From the NCBI GenBank assembly GCA_024228935.1, contig JAAESX010000349.1, forward strand, positions 82,758 to 146,757: DNA of 64,000 nt, in the 5' to 3' direction. Of this stretch, positions 1 through 9,582 are shown piece after piece (positions within the stretch are counted from its first letter, which is position 1; each line of letters begins with the position of its first letter). The translations under genes and the position numbers were made by a program. The DNA is from Pseudomonadota bacterium (GTDB taxonomy: Bacteria > Myxococcota_A > UBA796 > CAJQPC01). Under the pieces are notes generated by a model. That model saw only the letters and a list, made by a program, of their open reading frames with translations, did no database searches and was not told where the DNA came from.

Positions 1-133
1 GGAGGCAGAACCAGTGCTTGGGATCGAGGTCCCCGACAATCTGCGTGCGGCAGGTGCTGCAGGCGTCGATGGACTCGGGCGGTACGTCGAAGGCGGCGAC
101 ATCGGTGTCGGAGCCACAGAGAGAGCAGGACAT
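1..133 (-). CDS. phnA: PhnA-family zinc-ribbon protein, N-terminal part
   Basis: Only the first 44 codons lie inside the window; the gene runs off the left edge. Translation from the ATG at 133 begins MSCSLCGS, followed by a second pair CSTC and then DLDPKHWFCL. This arrangement of two CxxC pairs and a following HW.CL motif matches the N-terminal zinc ribbon found in longer PhnA/YjdM proteins. Family members are small cytoplasmic proteins whose biochemical role is poorly defined despite the phosphonate-linked name. An AGGAG sequence about 6 bases before the ATG supports the start. The upstream DUF523 gene on the same strand ends 9 bases earlier, so the two are probably co-transcribed. Confidence 0.7.
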   Translation of the reverse strand, partial: MSCSLCGSDTDVAAFDVPPESIDACSTCRTQIVGDLDPKHWFCL

Positions 134-142
134 GCGCCGCTC

Positions 143-770
143 CTATTGCCGGGGCAGGTTCTCGACGACCCATGGATGCTCGTGGTGGTCGAGCCAGGAC
201 GGGTCGAAGGGGTGTCCCAGGCGAGCGCCCAGGAGCCCGAGGGTTTGGAAGTCGCGCTGCGAGACGATGTGCACGGCGGCGCGAAGGAGCGCCGCGGACG
301 CCACGCCGACGCCGCGGACATGCTGGACCGGCTCCTCGAAGCGGCAGCCGAGCGAGACGACCTGCGAGCCACAGGCCCCGCTCCGATCCACCAGCACGGC
401 GAAGTCCACCTCGTGCTCCGAGGCGAGCTCCACCATGGCCTGCGCTCCCGCGAGGTTCTGGGGCGTCACGTCGTTCCCCAGGTCGTCGAGCATCCGGGCG
501 CGCCCGTCGAGCACCGCGAGCCCGTCGCCGTCGTGCAGGTCGGGCATCCGACGGGGTGTCCCCATCCGGTGATCCTCGGGACAGAACGGCACCTGGCGGA
601 CGAGCGGACCGTCGAGCCAGGTCGGTCGCGCCGCGGGCAGGCCGTAGTTCCCCCCCGTCCACGCCACACGACCAGCCGTGCAGGCAGCCGCTGATCAGGA
701 TCCGCCAGGGGTCGTCGCTGGTCGGCCGGCGCAGGGTGCCGACGACGTCGCGGTGGTGGGGCAATCGCAT
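143..770 (-). pseudogene. DUF523 / TudS-like desulfidase, frameshifted
   Basis: Read from the ATG at 770, the protein begins with a typical DUF523 start (ISGCLHG, then CGVDGG). It then meets a run of seven C on the plus strand (650-656) and loses frame. Removing one base restores NYGLP, VPFCPED..MGTPR, G.DVTPQNL and SGACGS, all in family order, giving about 208 residues. The three cysteines (SGC, FCPED, GACGS) match the positions that hold the iron-sulfur cluster in TudS thiouracil desulfidase, a characterised DUF523 member; substrate specificity here is inferred. The final frame alone is open from a GTG at 667. The shift is probably a homopolymer length error, but true inactivation cannot be excluded. 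phnA follows 9 bases downstream. Confidence 0.75.
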
Positions 771-835
771 TGCGCAACAGTATCGATGCGGAAGCAGCCA
801 TCGACACAGCTGGACGCCATGGGTACACCAGGTTC

Positions 836-2058
<1,223 letters not shown>

Positions 2059-2062
<4 letters not shown>

Positions 2063-3042
2063 CCTTCCGCGTCCTCGAGCCCCGCCCGACAACGGGGGCC
2101 GACCAGCTCGCCATCGATGTGCTCGTGGGGCTGTCCGAGCGACCCAAGCGCTTGCCGTCCTCGCTCTTCTACGACGACGAGGGCAGCCGGCTGTTCCAGG
2201 CCATCACGAAGACCCCCGACTACTACCCGCCACGTGCCGAGCTGGAGATCTTCGAGAGCCGGGGGCCCGAGCTGTTGGCCTCGGTCGCCGGCTCGCCCGT
2301 CAACGTGGTCGACCTCGGCGCGGGTGACGGACACAAGACCGCGGTGCTGCTGGACCAGCTCCTGCAGGAGGGCTCGCCCGTTCGGTACGTGCCCATCGAC
2401 ATCTCGGGGGGGGCGCTGGCGACGGTGACCAGCTCGATGGCCGAGCGCTTCCCGGGGCTCGAGATCGAGGGGCTCCAGAGCGAGTACTTCAACGGCCTGC
2501 GCTGGCTCGGCGAACAGTCGGACCGCCGCAGCATGGTGCTGTTCCTCGGCTCGAACATCGGGAACTTCGACAAGGCGCGCGCGCGCGGCTTCCTGCGCCA
2601 GCTCTGGATGGCGCTGAACGACGGCGACCTGGCGCTCATCGGCTTCGACCTGAAGAAGGACATCGAGCAGCTGCTGGCCGCCTACAACGACAGCGAGGGG
2701 CTGACGTCGGCGTTCAACCTGAACCTGCTGACCCGCATGAACACCGAGCTCGGCGCCGACTTCGACGTCTCCAGGTTCCGCCACTACGGCACGTACAACG
2801 CCGAGACGGGCGCGATGGAGAGCTACCTCGTGAGCCAGGAGGCGCAGACCGTGCGCATCCCGGCGCTGCAGGCGACGTTCACCTTCCAGCCGTGGGAGCC
2901 CATCCACACCGAGTACAGCTACAAGTACCTGCGCTCGGACATCCGCGATCTGGCCCGCTTCACGGGCTTCGAGATCGTCGACGAGGCGCTGGACGAGAAC
3001 GGCTGGTTCTGCTCGTCCCTCTGGCGGGCGAAGAAGGGGTAG
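2059..3042 (+). CDS. egtD: L-histidine N-alpha-methyltransferase EgtD
   Basis: EgtD trimethylates histidine with S-adenosylmethionine to make hercynine, the substrate of EgtB. The 327-residue length is usual for the family. Visible signatures are SLFYDDEGSRLF and PDYYPPRAE near the N-terminus, the SAM-binding VVDLGAGDGHKT around residues 82-93, FLGSNIGNF and the closing NGWFCSSLWRA. It starts inside the egtB stop codon, forming a compact two-gene ergothioneine operon. No egtC or egtE homologue is adjacent, which is common outside actinobacteria. The next gene begins 22 bases later on the same strand. Confidence 0.95.
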
Positions 3043-3064
3043 TGTCGGCGGCCTGGAGGCCCCG

Positions 3065-3342
3065 ATGTCCTGGTTGTTCCTGTCTCTTGCGTGTGGCGGT
3101 GAGCCCGCTGCGGACCCCGAGCCCGTCGCTGAGCCGGCGCCCGAGGCCACCGGCGGCTCGCAGCTCGAGCCCGCCCGTGTCTGCGACCACTCCGCGTGCG
3201 GCACCGTGACCGATGCGGACGGCGCTCCGGTGAAGGACGCCTGGATCCAGGTGGTGCGCTCGGACGACGAGGTCGACGAGCCCTCGACGCTCGGCGCGGA
3301 AGGGGGCTGGGTGCTCCACATGCGCGAGGAGAACGTGGGACC
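3065..3342 (+). pseudogene. Lipoprotein with carboxypeptidase-regulatory-like domain, 3'-truncated
   Basis: The start MSWLFLSLACGG is a very short lipoprotein signal, followed by a Pro/Glu-rich linker. Next comes the beginning of a carboxypeptidase-regulatory-like beta-sandwich (CGTVTDADGAPVKDAWI, then EGGWVLHM). At about 3340 the sequence abruptly becomes the antisense of a minus-strand esterase fragment. The last 34 or so codons before the stop at 3445 are therefore not native. The domain is cut well before its normal end. Either a deletion or rearrangement removed both genes' 3' ends, or the assembly is chimeric here. Confidence 0.55.
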
Positions 3343-3729
3343 TCGGCCTGCCAGGTGGATGCCGTCGATGGGCATCGTCTCCAGCTCGTCGATGAGGCCC
3401 GACAGGTACGCGACGTCGTCCGGGCCCTGGGGCGCGCAGCAGTAGTCGGTGGCGTTCCAGGCCTGCTTGCCGTCCTTGGCGCGCCGCTCGCCATCGGGCA
3501 GCACGAGCAGTTAGTCCAGCTCGTCGACGGACTTGCTGAAGCCCAGGTACCGGTCCTGGACCTCGGCGTTGCCGCCGAGACCGTGCAGCAGGAAGACGAC
3601 GGGGAGTGGTCGCTCGCCGTCCCACGACTTCGGCGTGAGCACCATGGCGGGTCGGTCCTCGGGCCCGATGGCCGGGGCGAGCGAGCCGGGTGACGGCGTC
3701 TTCGCGCACGCCAGGAGCGCCAGGATCAC
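3340..3729 (-). pseudogene. Lipoprotein PHB-depolymerase-like esterase, nonsense and 3'-truncated
   Basis: From the GTG at 3729 the protein starts VILALLACAKT, a short lipoprotein signal. It continues with VVFLLHGLGGNAEVQ, the oxyanion-hole region of poly(3-hydroxybutyrate)-depolymerase-like alpha/beta hydrolases. An in-frame TAA (3511-3513) interrupts between KSVDELD and LLVLPDGE. The same frame then continues with AWNATDYCC and DDVAYLSGLIDELE, both classic for the family. The gene is lost at about 3340, near where the nucleophile motif should begin after IHLAG. The GTG overlaps the TGA of the upstream gene (GTGA). Two lesions argue for a non-functional remnant, unless the region is misassembled. 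Confidence 0.6.
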
Positions 3730-4632
3730 GAGGCCCAGGTGATCGAGTAGTCCAGGCTGTGGCCGATCCGGTCCGGGAACCGGGTGACGGACTTCGCCGC
3801 CATCTTTTCGCTCACGCCGACCGGGATGTGGGTCGAGAGCCAGCCGGCCAGGTCCTGCTTCTCGCCGACCAGTCCACCGCCGCGGGCCGGGGTGTAGCCG
3901 ATCTGCGCGTCCCGCTTTCCGGCCGCTTCCATCAGGTCGTACAGGTCGCGGAAGAGGATGAACGAGGTGTCGTTGGCGTACACCGCCCAGTTGGTGACGG
4001 GCAGGAAGTCGACCAGGTGGATGAGCTGGTAGTTCAGCGCGATCCACAGGTCGTCACCGGACAGCGTGATGGGGGCGTTGTCGATGACCCGGTGGAAGCG
4101 AACAGACTCGATCTCCCGGCCCGCGTTCGCGCGCAGCTCGCAGGCCACTGGCGTACAGCAGGCGGAGGACGGACGGGAAGGCCTCGGTGTGGGCCCACTC
4201 GAACGGCGTCATCAGCGGCTGGAGCTGCGGGATCTTGTCCGCGCTCATCGCGAACGTGTTGGTCCCGGTGCCCAGGATCGAGTGCAGCAGCAGCACCAGC
4301 GGCGACTGCTGCGGGTAGTGCGCCACGCCGTACTCGAAGCAGAAGTACAGGTGGTCGAGGAACGAGCCGTCAGCGTGCTCGACGTCGAAGTCGCACTCCT
4401 CGACCATGAAGCGCATGAGCGCGGGATCGACCTGGGGGAGCGACTGCTGGCCTCGGGCCCGGTCGTAGTCCGACTGCACGCCCTCGGCGCTGTCGGGGTT
4501 CCAGACGACCTCCTTGCCGACGCGAGCCCTCATCACGTACCGGGCGGCCTTGCCCTCGAGCGTCTGGAAGATGGTCTTGTCGAGGTCGAAGTCCGGGATG
4601 GGCTCGACGCGTACGGCGCCCGCGTGGTCCAG
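3726..4632 (-). pseudogene. Conserved-looking protein of unknown family, frameshifted
   Basis: Two overlapping reading frames with native-looking sequence join at about 4149: PFEWAHTEAFPSVLRLLYA, then ACELRANAGREIESVRFHR after dropping one base. Together they give about 301 residues ending in HSLDYSITWAS. I recognise no family. It has aromatic-rich segments, no obvious signal peptide and no long hydrophobic stretch. No ATG, GTG or TTG lies in frame between the znuB stop and the first convincing residues. The only nearby candidate is a CTG at 4632 (DHAGAVRVEPIPDFD). The gene follows znuB by 37 bases and overlaps the esterase start, suggesting one transcription unit. Confidence 0.5.
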
Positions 4633-4669
4633 GACGCTCGCTGGGCGGCGTGTATCCGATGCCGGGATG

Positions 4670-5500
4670 CTAGCCCCGGAGCAGCCGGATCGGCAGCGCC
4701 AGGAGCACGAACACCAGGGCCGTCGCGGCCTGTGCGGCCCCCACCGGGAAGTCCCACAGGAACGCCCCGAGGTAGCCGAGGAACGCCGCCAGTCCGCCGC
4801 CGACGAGTGCCAGGATGAGCGCCACGTTGAGTCGTCGCGTCGCGAGCAGAGCCGCCATCGCGGGCAGCACCGAGAACGCGAACACCGGCAAGGCTCCGAG
4901 CGCTCGGGTGGCGACGCTGGCGACCAGCGTGACCAGGGCCAGGAAGCCCAGCTCGAGCAGGCGGACGGGGACCTTCTGGACTCGAGCGCCATCCGGGTCG
5001 ACCCCGACGAAGACCAGTCCACGTCGCGCCACCAGCACGCCGACGATGGCGAGCGTACCGACAGCGCCGACCGCGACCAGGTCCTCGGGTCGGACGAGCA
5101 CGGCGGTCCCGAACAGGATGGCCTTCACGTCGTGGGCCTCGGCCGCGATACGGTCTCCGAGCAGGATGGCTCCGCCGCTGCCGACCAGCCAGACCTGCGC
5201 CAGGATGGACTCGCGCGACAGGTGGACGCGCGCCGGATTGATGGCGAACACTGCGGCGGCGAGCTGGCTCACTCCGACGGCCCAGAAGACGGGGTCCACC
5301 TCGGTCCCGGTCATCATGCCGATCCAGAAGCCCAACACCACGCCGAACCCGGCGGACTGGGTGATGGCGGCCGTCACGAAGACCATGCGGCGCAGGACGA
5401 TGAAGACGCCCAGCAGGCCGAGCGCCGAGCCCGCGATGACGCCGGTCAGCACCGCGTCGCGGAACAGGTCCCAGGCCTCGAAGAAGTCGGTGACGGTCAC
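4670..5500 (-). CDS. znuB: Zinc/manganese-type ABC transporter permease (ABC-3 family)
   Basis: This 276-residue protein has many hydrophobic segments and matches the ABC-3 permease family that imports zinc, manganese or iron(II). Typical features are an N-terminal stretch with GLLGVFIVLRRMVFV and AAITQSAGFGVVLGF, and later VAARGLVFVG-like loops. Its ATG overlaps the TGA of the ATPase gene. With the ZnuA-like protein and the ATPase it forms a complete inner-membrane importer. Substrate cannot be fixed from the permease alone; zinc is favoured by the neighbouring ZnuA-type ligands and His-rich lipoproteins. Confidence 0.9.
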   Translation of the reverse strand: MTVTDFFEAWDLFRDAVLTGVIAGSALGLLGVFIVLRRMVFVTAAITQSAGFGVVLGFWIGMMTGTEVDPVFWAVGVSQLAAAVFAINPARVHLSRESILAQVWLVGSGGAILLGDRIAAEAHDVKAILFGTAVLVRPEDLVAVGAVGTLAIVGVLVARRGLVFVGVDPDGARVQKVPVRLLELGFLALVTLVASVATRALGALPVFAFSVLPAMAALLATRRLNVALILALVGGGLAAFLGYLGAFLWDFPVGAAQAATALVFVLLALPIRLLRG

Positions 5501-6180
5501 AGGACCTGCCCGTAGCGTGCCTGGAACGCGGGGTGCGCGAACACCTCGTCCAGCGGCCCGCTGACGATGTTCTGGTCGTCCTTGTCCAGGAACAGGACGT
5601 TGTCGGCGTGGGCTCGGGCCACGTCCAGGAAGTGCGTGACAACGACGACGGTCAGCTCGTACTCGACCCGCAGTCGGGCCAGGAGCTCCATGACTTCACG
5701 CTCGGCGACCGCGTCCATGCCGACCGTCGGCTCGTCCAGGAAGACGAGCTTGCTGCCGGTCGCCAGCATTCGAGCGAACAAGGCGCGCTGCTTCTGGCCT
5801 CCGGACAAGCTGCGGAAGGTCCGGTCGGCAAGGTCCGCGATGCCCGTGGCTTCGAGCGCCTCGTCCACGGGGTTGGCCAGGGGGCGCAGGAAGCTCCAGC
5901 CGTGGATGGTCCCGCTCTCGACCAGCTCGCGAACACGCACCGGGTACAGCGGATCGAAGGCCAGACGTTGGGCCAGGTACGCCGGCTGGGTGGACAGCGT
6001 GACGCTGCCCGAGACCGGCTTCTGCAGGCCCAGCAGCGTGCGGAAGAGGGTTGTCTTGCCAGCCCCGTTGCGCCCGAGCACCGCCCAGAACTGGCCGGGC
6101 TCGACGGTGATGTCCACCGCGGGCAGCAGCGCCTTACGGGCGTACCCGACGCGCAGGGACTGGCAGGACAGCAGGCTCAA
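5497..6180 (-). CDS. znuC: Metal ABC transporter ATP-binding protein
   Basis: A complete ABC ATPase of about 227 residues that powers the adjacent permease. Motifs in order are Walker A GRNGAGKTT, a Q-loop near QPAYLAQR, the signature LSGGQKQR, Walker B KLVFLDEP and the switch histidine in VVTHFLD. I chose a TTG start at 6180 (LSLLSCQSLRVGY). It overlaps the preceding TGA as TTGA and puts the first beta strand at the usual distance, whereas upstream extension reads through another gene. The order is lipoprotein, znuC, znuB, all overlapping by four bases. Confidence 0.9.
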   Translation of the reverse strand: MSLLSCQSLRVGYARKALLPAVDITVEPGQFWAVLGRNGAGKTTLFRTLLGLQKPVSGSVTLSTQPAYLAQRLAFDPLYPVRVRELVESGTIHGWSFLRPLANPVDEALEATGIADLADRTFRSLSGGQKQRALFARMLATGSKLVFLDEPTVGMDAVAEREVMELLARLRVEYELTVVVVTHFLDVARAHADNVLFLDKDDQNIVSGPLDEVFAHPAFQARYGQVL

Positions 6181-6575
6181 TGGTTGGCGTGGTCGTGGCC
6201 TTCGGCCTCGGTGTACAGGACCCACACGGTCTCGACGGCGGCGGGTCCGAACGTCACGGTGGTCGCCTCGTCGATGTCGTAGTGCTCGGGCATCTCGTCG
6301 GGGCAGTCGGGGTTCGGGGTGCTGTCACCCAGGTCGGTCAGGCCCTCGGTGCCGACGAACAGGACGGCGCCGGCGTGATCGAGGTCGAACGTCGCCGAGT
6401 ACGTACCATCGCCCAGGTCGGTGAGCGTGATCTCGCTGGGATGGCCGAGCTCGATCTCGTCGCCTTCGATCAGCGAGTGGTGGACTTCGCCGGCGACCTC
6501 GCAGGCCTCGTGGAAGACGTCGTGCTCTTCTTCTTCGGCGCCGGTGCAAGCGAAAAGGGTGGTCAGGAAAATCAT
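6177..6575 (-). CDS. Small lipoprotein in zinc operon, His-rich C-terminus
   Basis: A 132-residue lipoprotein beginning MIFLTTLFACTGAEEEE. It has a short signal, then an acidic stretch and a compact body with repeated acidic and histidine residues. It ends EGHDHANH. I know no family for it. The ATG overlaps the preceding stop (ATGA) and its own stop overlaps znuC, so it is made as part of the metal-import unit. Histidines at HDVFHEACEVAGEVHHS and at the tail could bind zinc in the periplasm. A role as metal chaperone or buffer is inference from position and composition only. Confidence 0.8.
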   Translation of the reverse strand: MIFLTTLFACTGAEEEEHDVFHEACEVAGEVHHSLIEGDEIELGHPSEITLTDLGDGTYSATFDLDHAGAVLFVGTEGLTDLGDSTPNPDCPDEMPEHYDIDEATTVTFGPAAVETVWVLYTEAEGHDHANH

Positions 6576-7240
6576 CGTAGCTCCATGGTTGGAATGGGAA
6601 GGGGGAGGGTGATCGGTGGGTCCTGGCCGTCGAAGCCGGTCCCGTCGAAGATCAAGGCGGCGTCGAGCGAGAACGCCTCGGGGGCGCTCCGATCGACGTC
6701 CAGGGTGAAGGGGCCGAGCGCGTCGCCCGACATGCTGGCCCACAGCTCCTGGCCGTCGACCGTGCCCTCGAAGCGCAGCTCGGTCACGTCGATCGAGAGG
6801 CGGCGGAGGCTCAGCTCGGGCAGGTCCTGAGGGCTCGACGAGAGCGTCAGCGTCTCGCCGGCGAGCACGTCGATCGTCCCGTCGATCGGCCAGGAGAGAG
6901 CGGTCTCGAACGACCCCCCGCCGATCTCGGCCTCGATGGTCGCGTAGTCGACCAGCTCGCCGTCGTCGGCATGACAGTGGCCGTTGTGGCACAGGCTGTA
7001 GCCATCGGGCGGGTCCTGCTCGGAGAAGGTCACGCCGCCGATCAGCTCTTCGACGCGCAGCTCGGCCACGTCCAGCTCGAGCACCTGGAACTGGACCCGG
7101 GCGCCCGTATCGGTCAGGACCAGGCCGTCGCCCAGATCGCGGGCCTCGGTCGGGTCGAAGGCCACGTCGAGCAGGACCTCGTCGAGCGACGCGTACCCGG
7201 TGCCGGGCTGCATCGTGCAGGCGGTCAGGAGGAGGATCAC
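6572..7240 (-). CDS. Lipoprotein with CHNGHCH motif in zinc operon
   Basis: From a GTG that overlaps the znuA stop, the protein begins VILLLTACTMQPG, an ultra-short lipoprotein signal, and is 222 residues long. The body looks like a beta-rich domain. Near residue 75 is SLCHNGHCHADDGELV, a dense Cys/His cluster well suited to bind metal, followed by DYATIEAEIGGG. The rest is acidic and ends PTMELR. I recognise no named family. Its place between znuA and the next lipoprotein suggests a periplasmic accessory that handles zinc before or after ZnuA; this is inference. Confidence 0.8.
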   Translation of the reverse strand: MILLLTACTMQPGTGYASLDEVLLDVAFDPTEARDLGDGLVLTDTGARVQFQVLELDVAELRVEELIGGVTFSEQDPPDGYSLCHNGHCHADDGELVDYATIEAEIGGGSFETALSWPIDGTIDVLAGETLTLSSSPQDLPELSLRRLSIDVTELRFEGTVDGQELWASMSGDALGPFTLDVDRSAPEAFSLDAALIFDGTGFDGQDPPITLPLPIPTMELR

Positions 7241-8103
7241 AGCGCCCCCTCCATGCTGTCGACCCAGGCGTCGATGTGGGCGACGTACGTCTGCCGCGGG
7301 AAGTCCGTGCCGGCCGTGAGGGTCAGCAGCGTGGCCTCGGCCTTGTCCGCGACCAAAGAGGCGCTGGTGGCCGGGTAGAACGACTCGATCAGGACGAGCT
7401 GGACCCCGGTCTCCTTGGCTCCGTTGACGGTCTTGGCGATGTGGCCGGGCGTGGGCGGGATGCCGGGCTTGGGCTCGACTGCGCCGACCACCGAGAAGCC
7501 GGTCCAGTCCGCCAGGTAGCTCCACGAGCGGTGGTACCCGATGACCGGGGCGCCCTGGTAGCCAGCCAGACGCCGCTCCCACTCGGGCAGGTGCGCGTCG
7601 ATGTCCGCGGCGAAGGCCTGGGCGTTCGCGGTGTAGACCTCGGCGAACTCGGGGTCCAGCTGGCCGAATCGGTCCGCGAGGCCGAGCGCGACGTCCTTCA
7701 TGCGACGCGGGTCGTAGAAGTAGTGGGGGTTGCCCTGGCCGTGCACGTCGCCCATCGCCCGGTCGACGGCGCCCGCCGGCTTGTCCAGCACCGTGACGTA
7801 CTGGCTGCAGTCGATGTTCCCCGTCGCACCGGACTGGACGTCCTTGTTGCGCGAGCCGGTCACCAGGGTCGGGAGCCACCCGATCTCCATCTCCAGGCCG
7901 ACGTGGACCAGCGCGTCGGCCTTGGACAGCTTGACGGCCAGGTTCGGCTTCGCGTCGACGAAGTGTGGGTCCTGGGTGGGGAGCGCCATCGACGTGACCT
8001 TCACGTGGTCACCGCCGACCGCCTGGGAGACGGCCGCCAGGTCGGGCAGTGTGGCCACCACGTTGAGGTCGGCATGGGCGAGGTTCAAGAGGGCGAGGAG
8101 CAT
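7237..8103 (-). CDS. znuA: ZnuA-like metal-binding periplasmic protein
   Basis: The substrate-binding component of the importer, 288 residues, with a short signal MLLALLNLAHA. It is a cluster A-I metal-binding protein: predicted ligands are the histidines in QDPHFVD, GNPHYF and IGYHRSW, plus a C-terminal acidic region. The three-histidine pattern is usual for zinc-specific ZnuA, while manganese proteins tend to replace one. The long His-rich loop of enteric ZnuA is short here (MGDVHGQGNPH). It is preceded by the outer-membrane barrel gene with a 12-base gap and followed by an overlapping lipoprotein gene. Confidence 0.9.
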   Translation of the reverse strand: MLLALLNLAHADLNVVATLPDLAAVSQAVGGDHVKVTSMALPTQDPHFVDAKPNLAVKLSKADALVHVGLEMEIGWLPTLVTGSRNKDVQSGATGNIDCSQYVTVLDKPAGAVDRAMGDVHGQGNPHYFYDPRRMKDVALGLADRFGQLDPEFAEVYTANAQAFAADIDAHLPEWERRLAGYQGAPVIGYHRSWSYLADWTGFSVVGAVEPKPGIPPTPGHIAKTVNGAKETGVQLVLIESFYPATSASLVADKAEATLLTLTAGTDFPRQTYVAHIDAWVDSMEGAL

Positions 8104-8115
8104 GATGTTTCCTGG

Positions 8116-9168
8116 CTAGAAGGCGTGGCTGCCGTGGGCTCCGACCGCGAACTCGAAGGCCAGGAACACGCTGTAGAGCGGCGCATCGATGCCGGTGTCG
8201 CGGGCGCCCTGGAGGCGGAGACGGGAGAACTCGGTGGGCCAGTACGTGGCCGCACCGGACCAGCGGTGGCGGTTGGCGACCCAGGCCGGGTCGAGCGGGT
8301 CGCTGCCGGTCGACGGCGTCCCCAGCTCGTGGCGAGCGCCCAGCCCGACGCGCTGGTTGCGCCAGGTCAGGGCGGTCAGGCCGGTCCAGTCCGTGACCAG
8401 TTCGCCAGGCAGCTGGCGGCGCCGCTGGATCCACTCGCTGGTCAGCGCGATCTGGTGTCCCGACGCGCGGGTGATGGGTCGGTACTTCAGCGTCACGTCG
8501 CCGCCCAACAGCTCGGAGCGGTTGTCGCGTCCCGTGCCGTTGGGGCCGACAGCCCAGGAGACACCGGCCAGCACCGACAGGTCGTCGTGCGGCGCCAGGA
8601 ACGTCTTCGCTGATGCGGTGGTCTGCAGATCGAAGGGCCCTTCGACCCCCGAGAAGTCCGACCACGACCGGTTCGTCGCGGCGCCGCCGAGCATTGTCTC
8701 GCTGACGACGAGCTCCAGGTAGAACGGCGTCGGCGCAAGCCAGCTCCCTTCGACGCCCAGTCCCCGGTTGCCCTCGGCGCCCATCACGCGACCGGTCACC
8801 CAGGGCTGGTCGGCGAAGTCCCACGTGTGGGGGTGGGTGGGGTTGTGGCGACCGAAGCGCGTCAGGAACTGCCCGGCGCGGATCTGGGTGCCGCCAGGCA
8901 GGCCGAGGGTGGTCGCGTAGACCTCTTCGATCTCCACGCCGAACTGGGCGAAGACGATGTTCCCGTCGAAGCGGAAGTAGGGGTCGACGGCCTGGCCCAC
9001 CGACAGCTCGAGCTGTTGGAGGTTGAAGCCGTTCTGCTGGGGATCGTGCGCGCCGGTCTGCAGGGGTTCCCCTGAGAAACCGGCCGCTGCGATGTCCGCG
9101 ATGAACGCGATGTCGGGGTTGAGCGCGTTGCCCTGGGCGAACGCACTCGCAAACAACAGATGAAACAC
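8116..9168 (-). CDS. Outer-membrane beta-barrel (porin-like) protein of metal operon
   Basis: A 350-residue protein with a short signal ending in FAQG, then alternating amphipathic strands rich in Tyr, Trp and Phe. It ends with alternating residues, as in outer-membrane barrels (FLAFEFAVGAHGSHAF). It lacks an obvious TonB box and plug domain. Similar proteins are found beside zinc importers in other bacteria. The likely role is passage of metal or metal complexes across the outer membrane upstream of ZnuA; this is inferred from context. It is on the same strand as znuA, 12 bases upstream. Confidence 0.7.
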   Translation of the reverse strand: MFHLLFASAFAQGNALNPDIAFIADIAAAGFSGEPLQTGAHDPQQNGFNLQQLELSVGQAVDPYFRFDGNIVFAQFGVEIEEVYATTLGLPGGTQIRAGQFLTRFGRHNPTHPHTWDFADQPWVTGRVMGAEGNRGLGVEGSWLAPTPFYLELVVSETMLGGAATNRSWSDFSGVEGPFDLQTTASAKTFLAPHDDLSVLAGVSWAVGPNGTGRDNRSELLGGDVTLKYRPITRASGHQIALTSEWIQRRRQLPGELVTDWTGLTALTWRNQRVGLGARHELGTPSTGSDPLDPAWVANRHRWSGAATYWPTEFSRLRLQGARDTGIDAPLYSVFLAFEFAVGAHGSHAF

Positions 9169-9228
9169 ACCCGTGCCATTGCTGGAGGAGACAAGGACGG
9201 GCTATCGAGCCCGTCGAGAACGTCATCC

Positions 9229-9573
9229 TCAGGCGGGCGGGCTGGTCTTCGGCGCGTCGACGAGCGGCGGGCCGCGGGGGGCCTGGCTCGGGTCGAGGAG
9301 CACACTCCGGGCGCTCGGGAGCAGCAGCGGCGCGGTGCTGGCTGTTGCGAGCTCGATGGTGTCTTCGCCGACGAGGTCGAACGCGCAGCCGTGTTCGTGG
9401 CCGTCGGGTGCGCTGACGTGGACACCGTCGGGGATGACTTCGCCGCCGTGGACCTCGACGACCTCGCCGTGTTCGGCGCAGACGACGTGCTGGGTCTCGA
9501 TCTCGTGCACGGTGGTGGCGAAGCTGGCGACGAGCCAGGCGACAGCACTGAGGAGCAGGAGGACGCGCTTCAC
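9229..9573 (-). CDS. Small secreted or membrane-anchored protein at head of metal operon
   Basis: A 114-residue protein starting at a GTG with a charged signal (MKRVLLLLSAVAWLVASFA). It continues with TTVHEIETQHVVCAEHGE, then HEHGCAFD, and ends in a Pro/Ala-rich tail. The cysteine and histidine spacing recalls small exported proteins found near copper or zinc genes (DUF2946-like architecture), but I cannot assign a family firmly. It lies 9 bases after the esterase gene and 60 bases before the barrel gene on the same strand. Confidence 0.7.
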   Translation of the reverse strand: MKRVLLLLSAVAWLVASFATTVHEIETQHVVCAEHGEVVEVHGGEVIPDGVHVSAPDGHEHGCAFDLVGEDTIELATASTAPLLLPSARSVLLDPSQAPRGPPLVDAPKTSPPA

Positions 9574-9582
9574 GGGACCACG

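Noticed and set aside
3505..3520. Recoding at the esterase stop codon
   Set aside because: The codon is TAA, not TGA, and the gene is also truncated 170 bases later.
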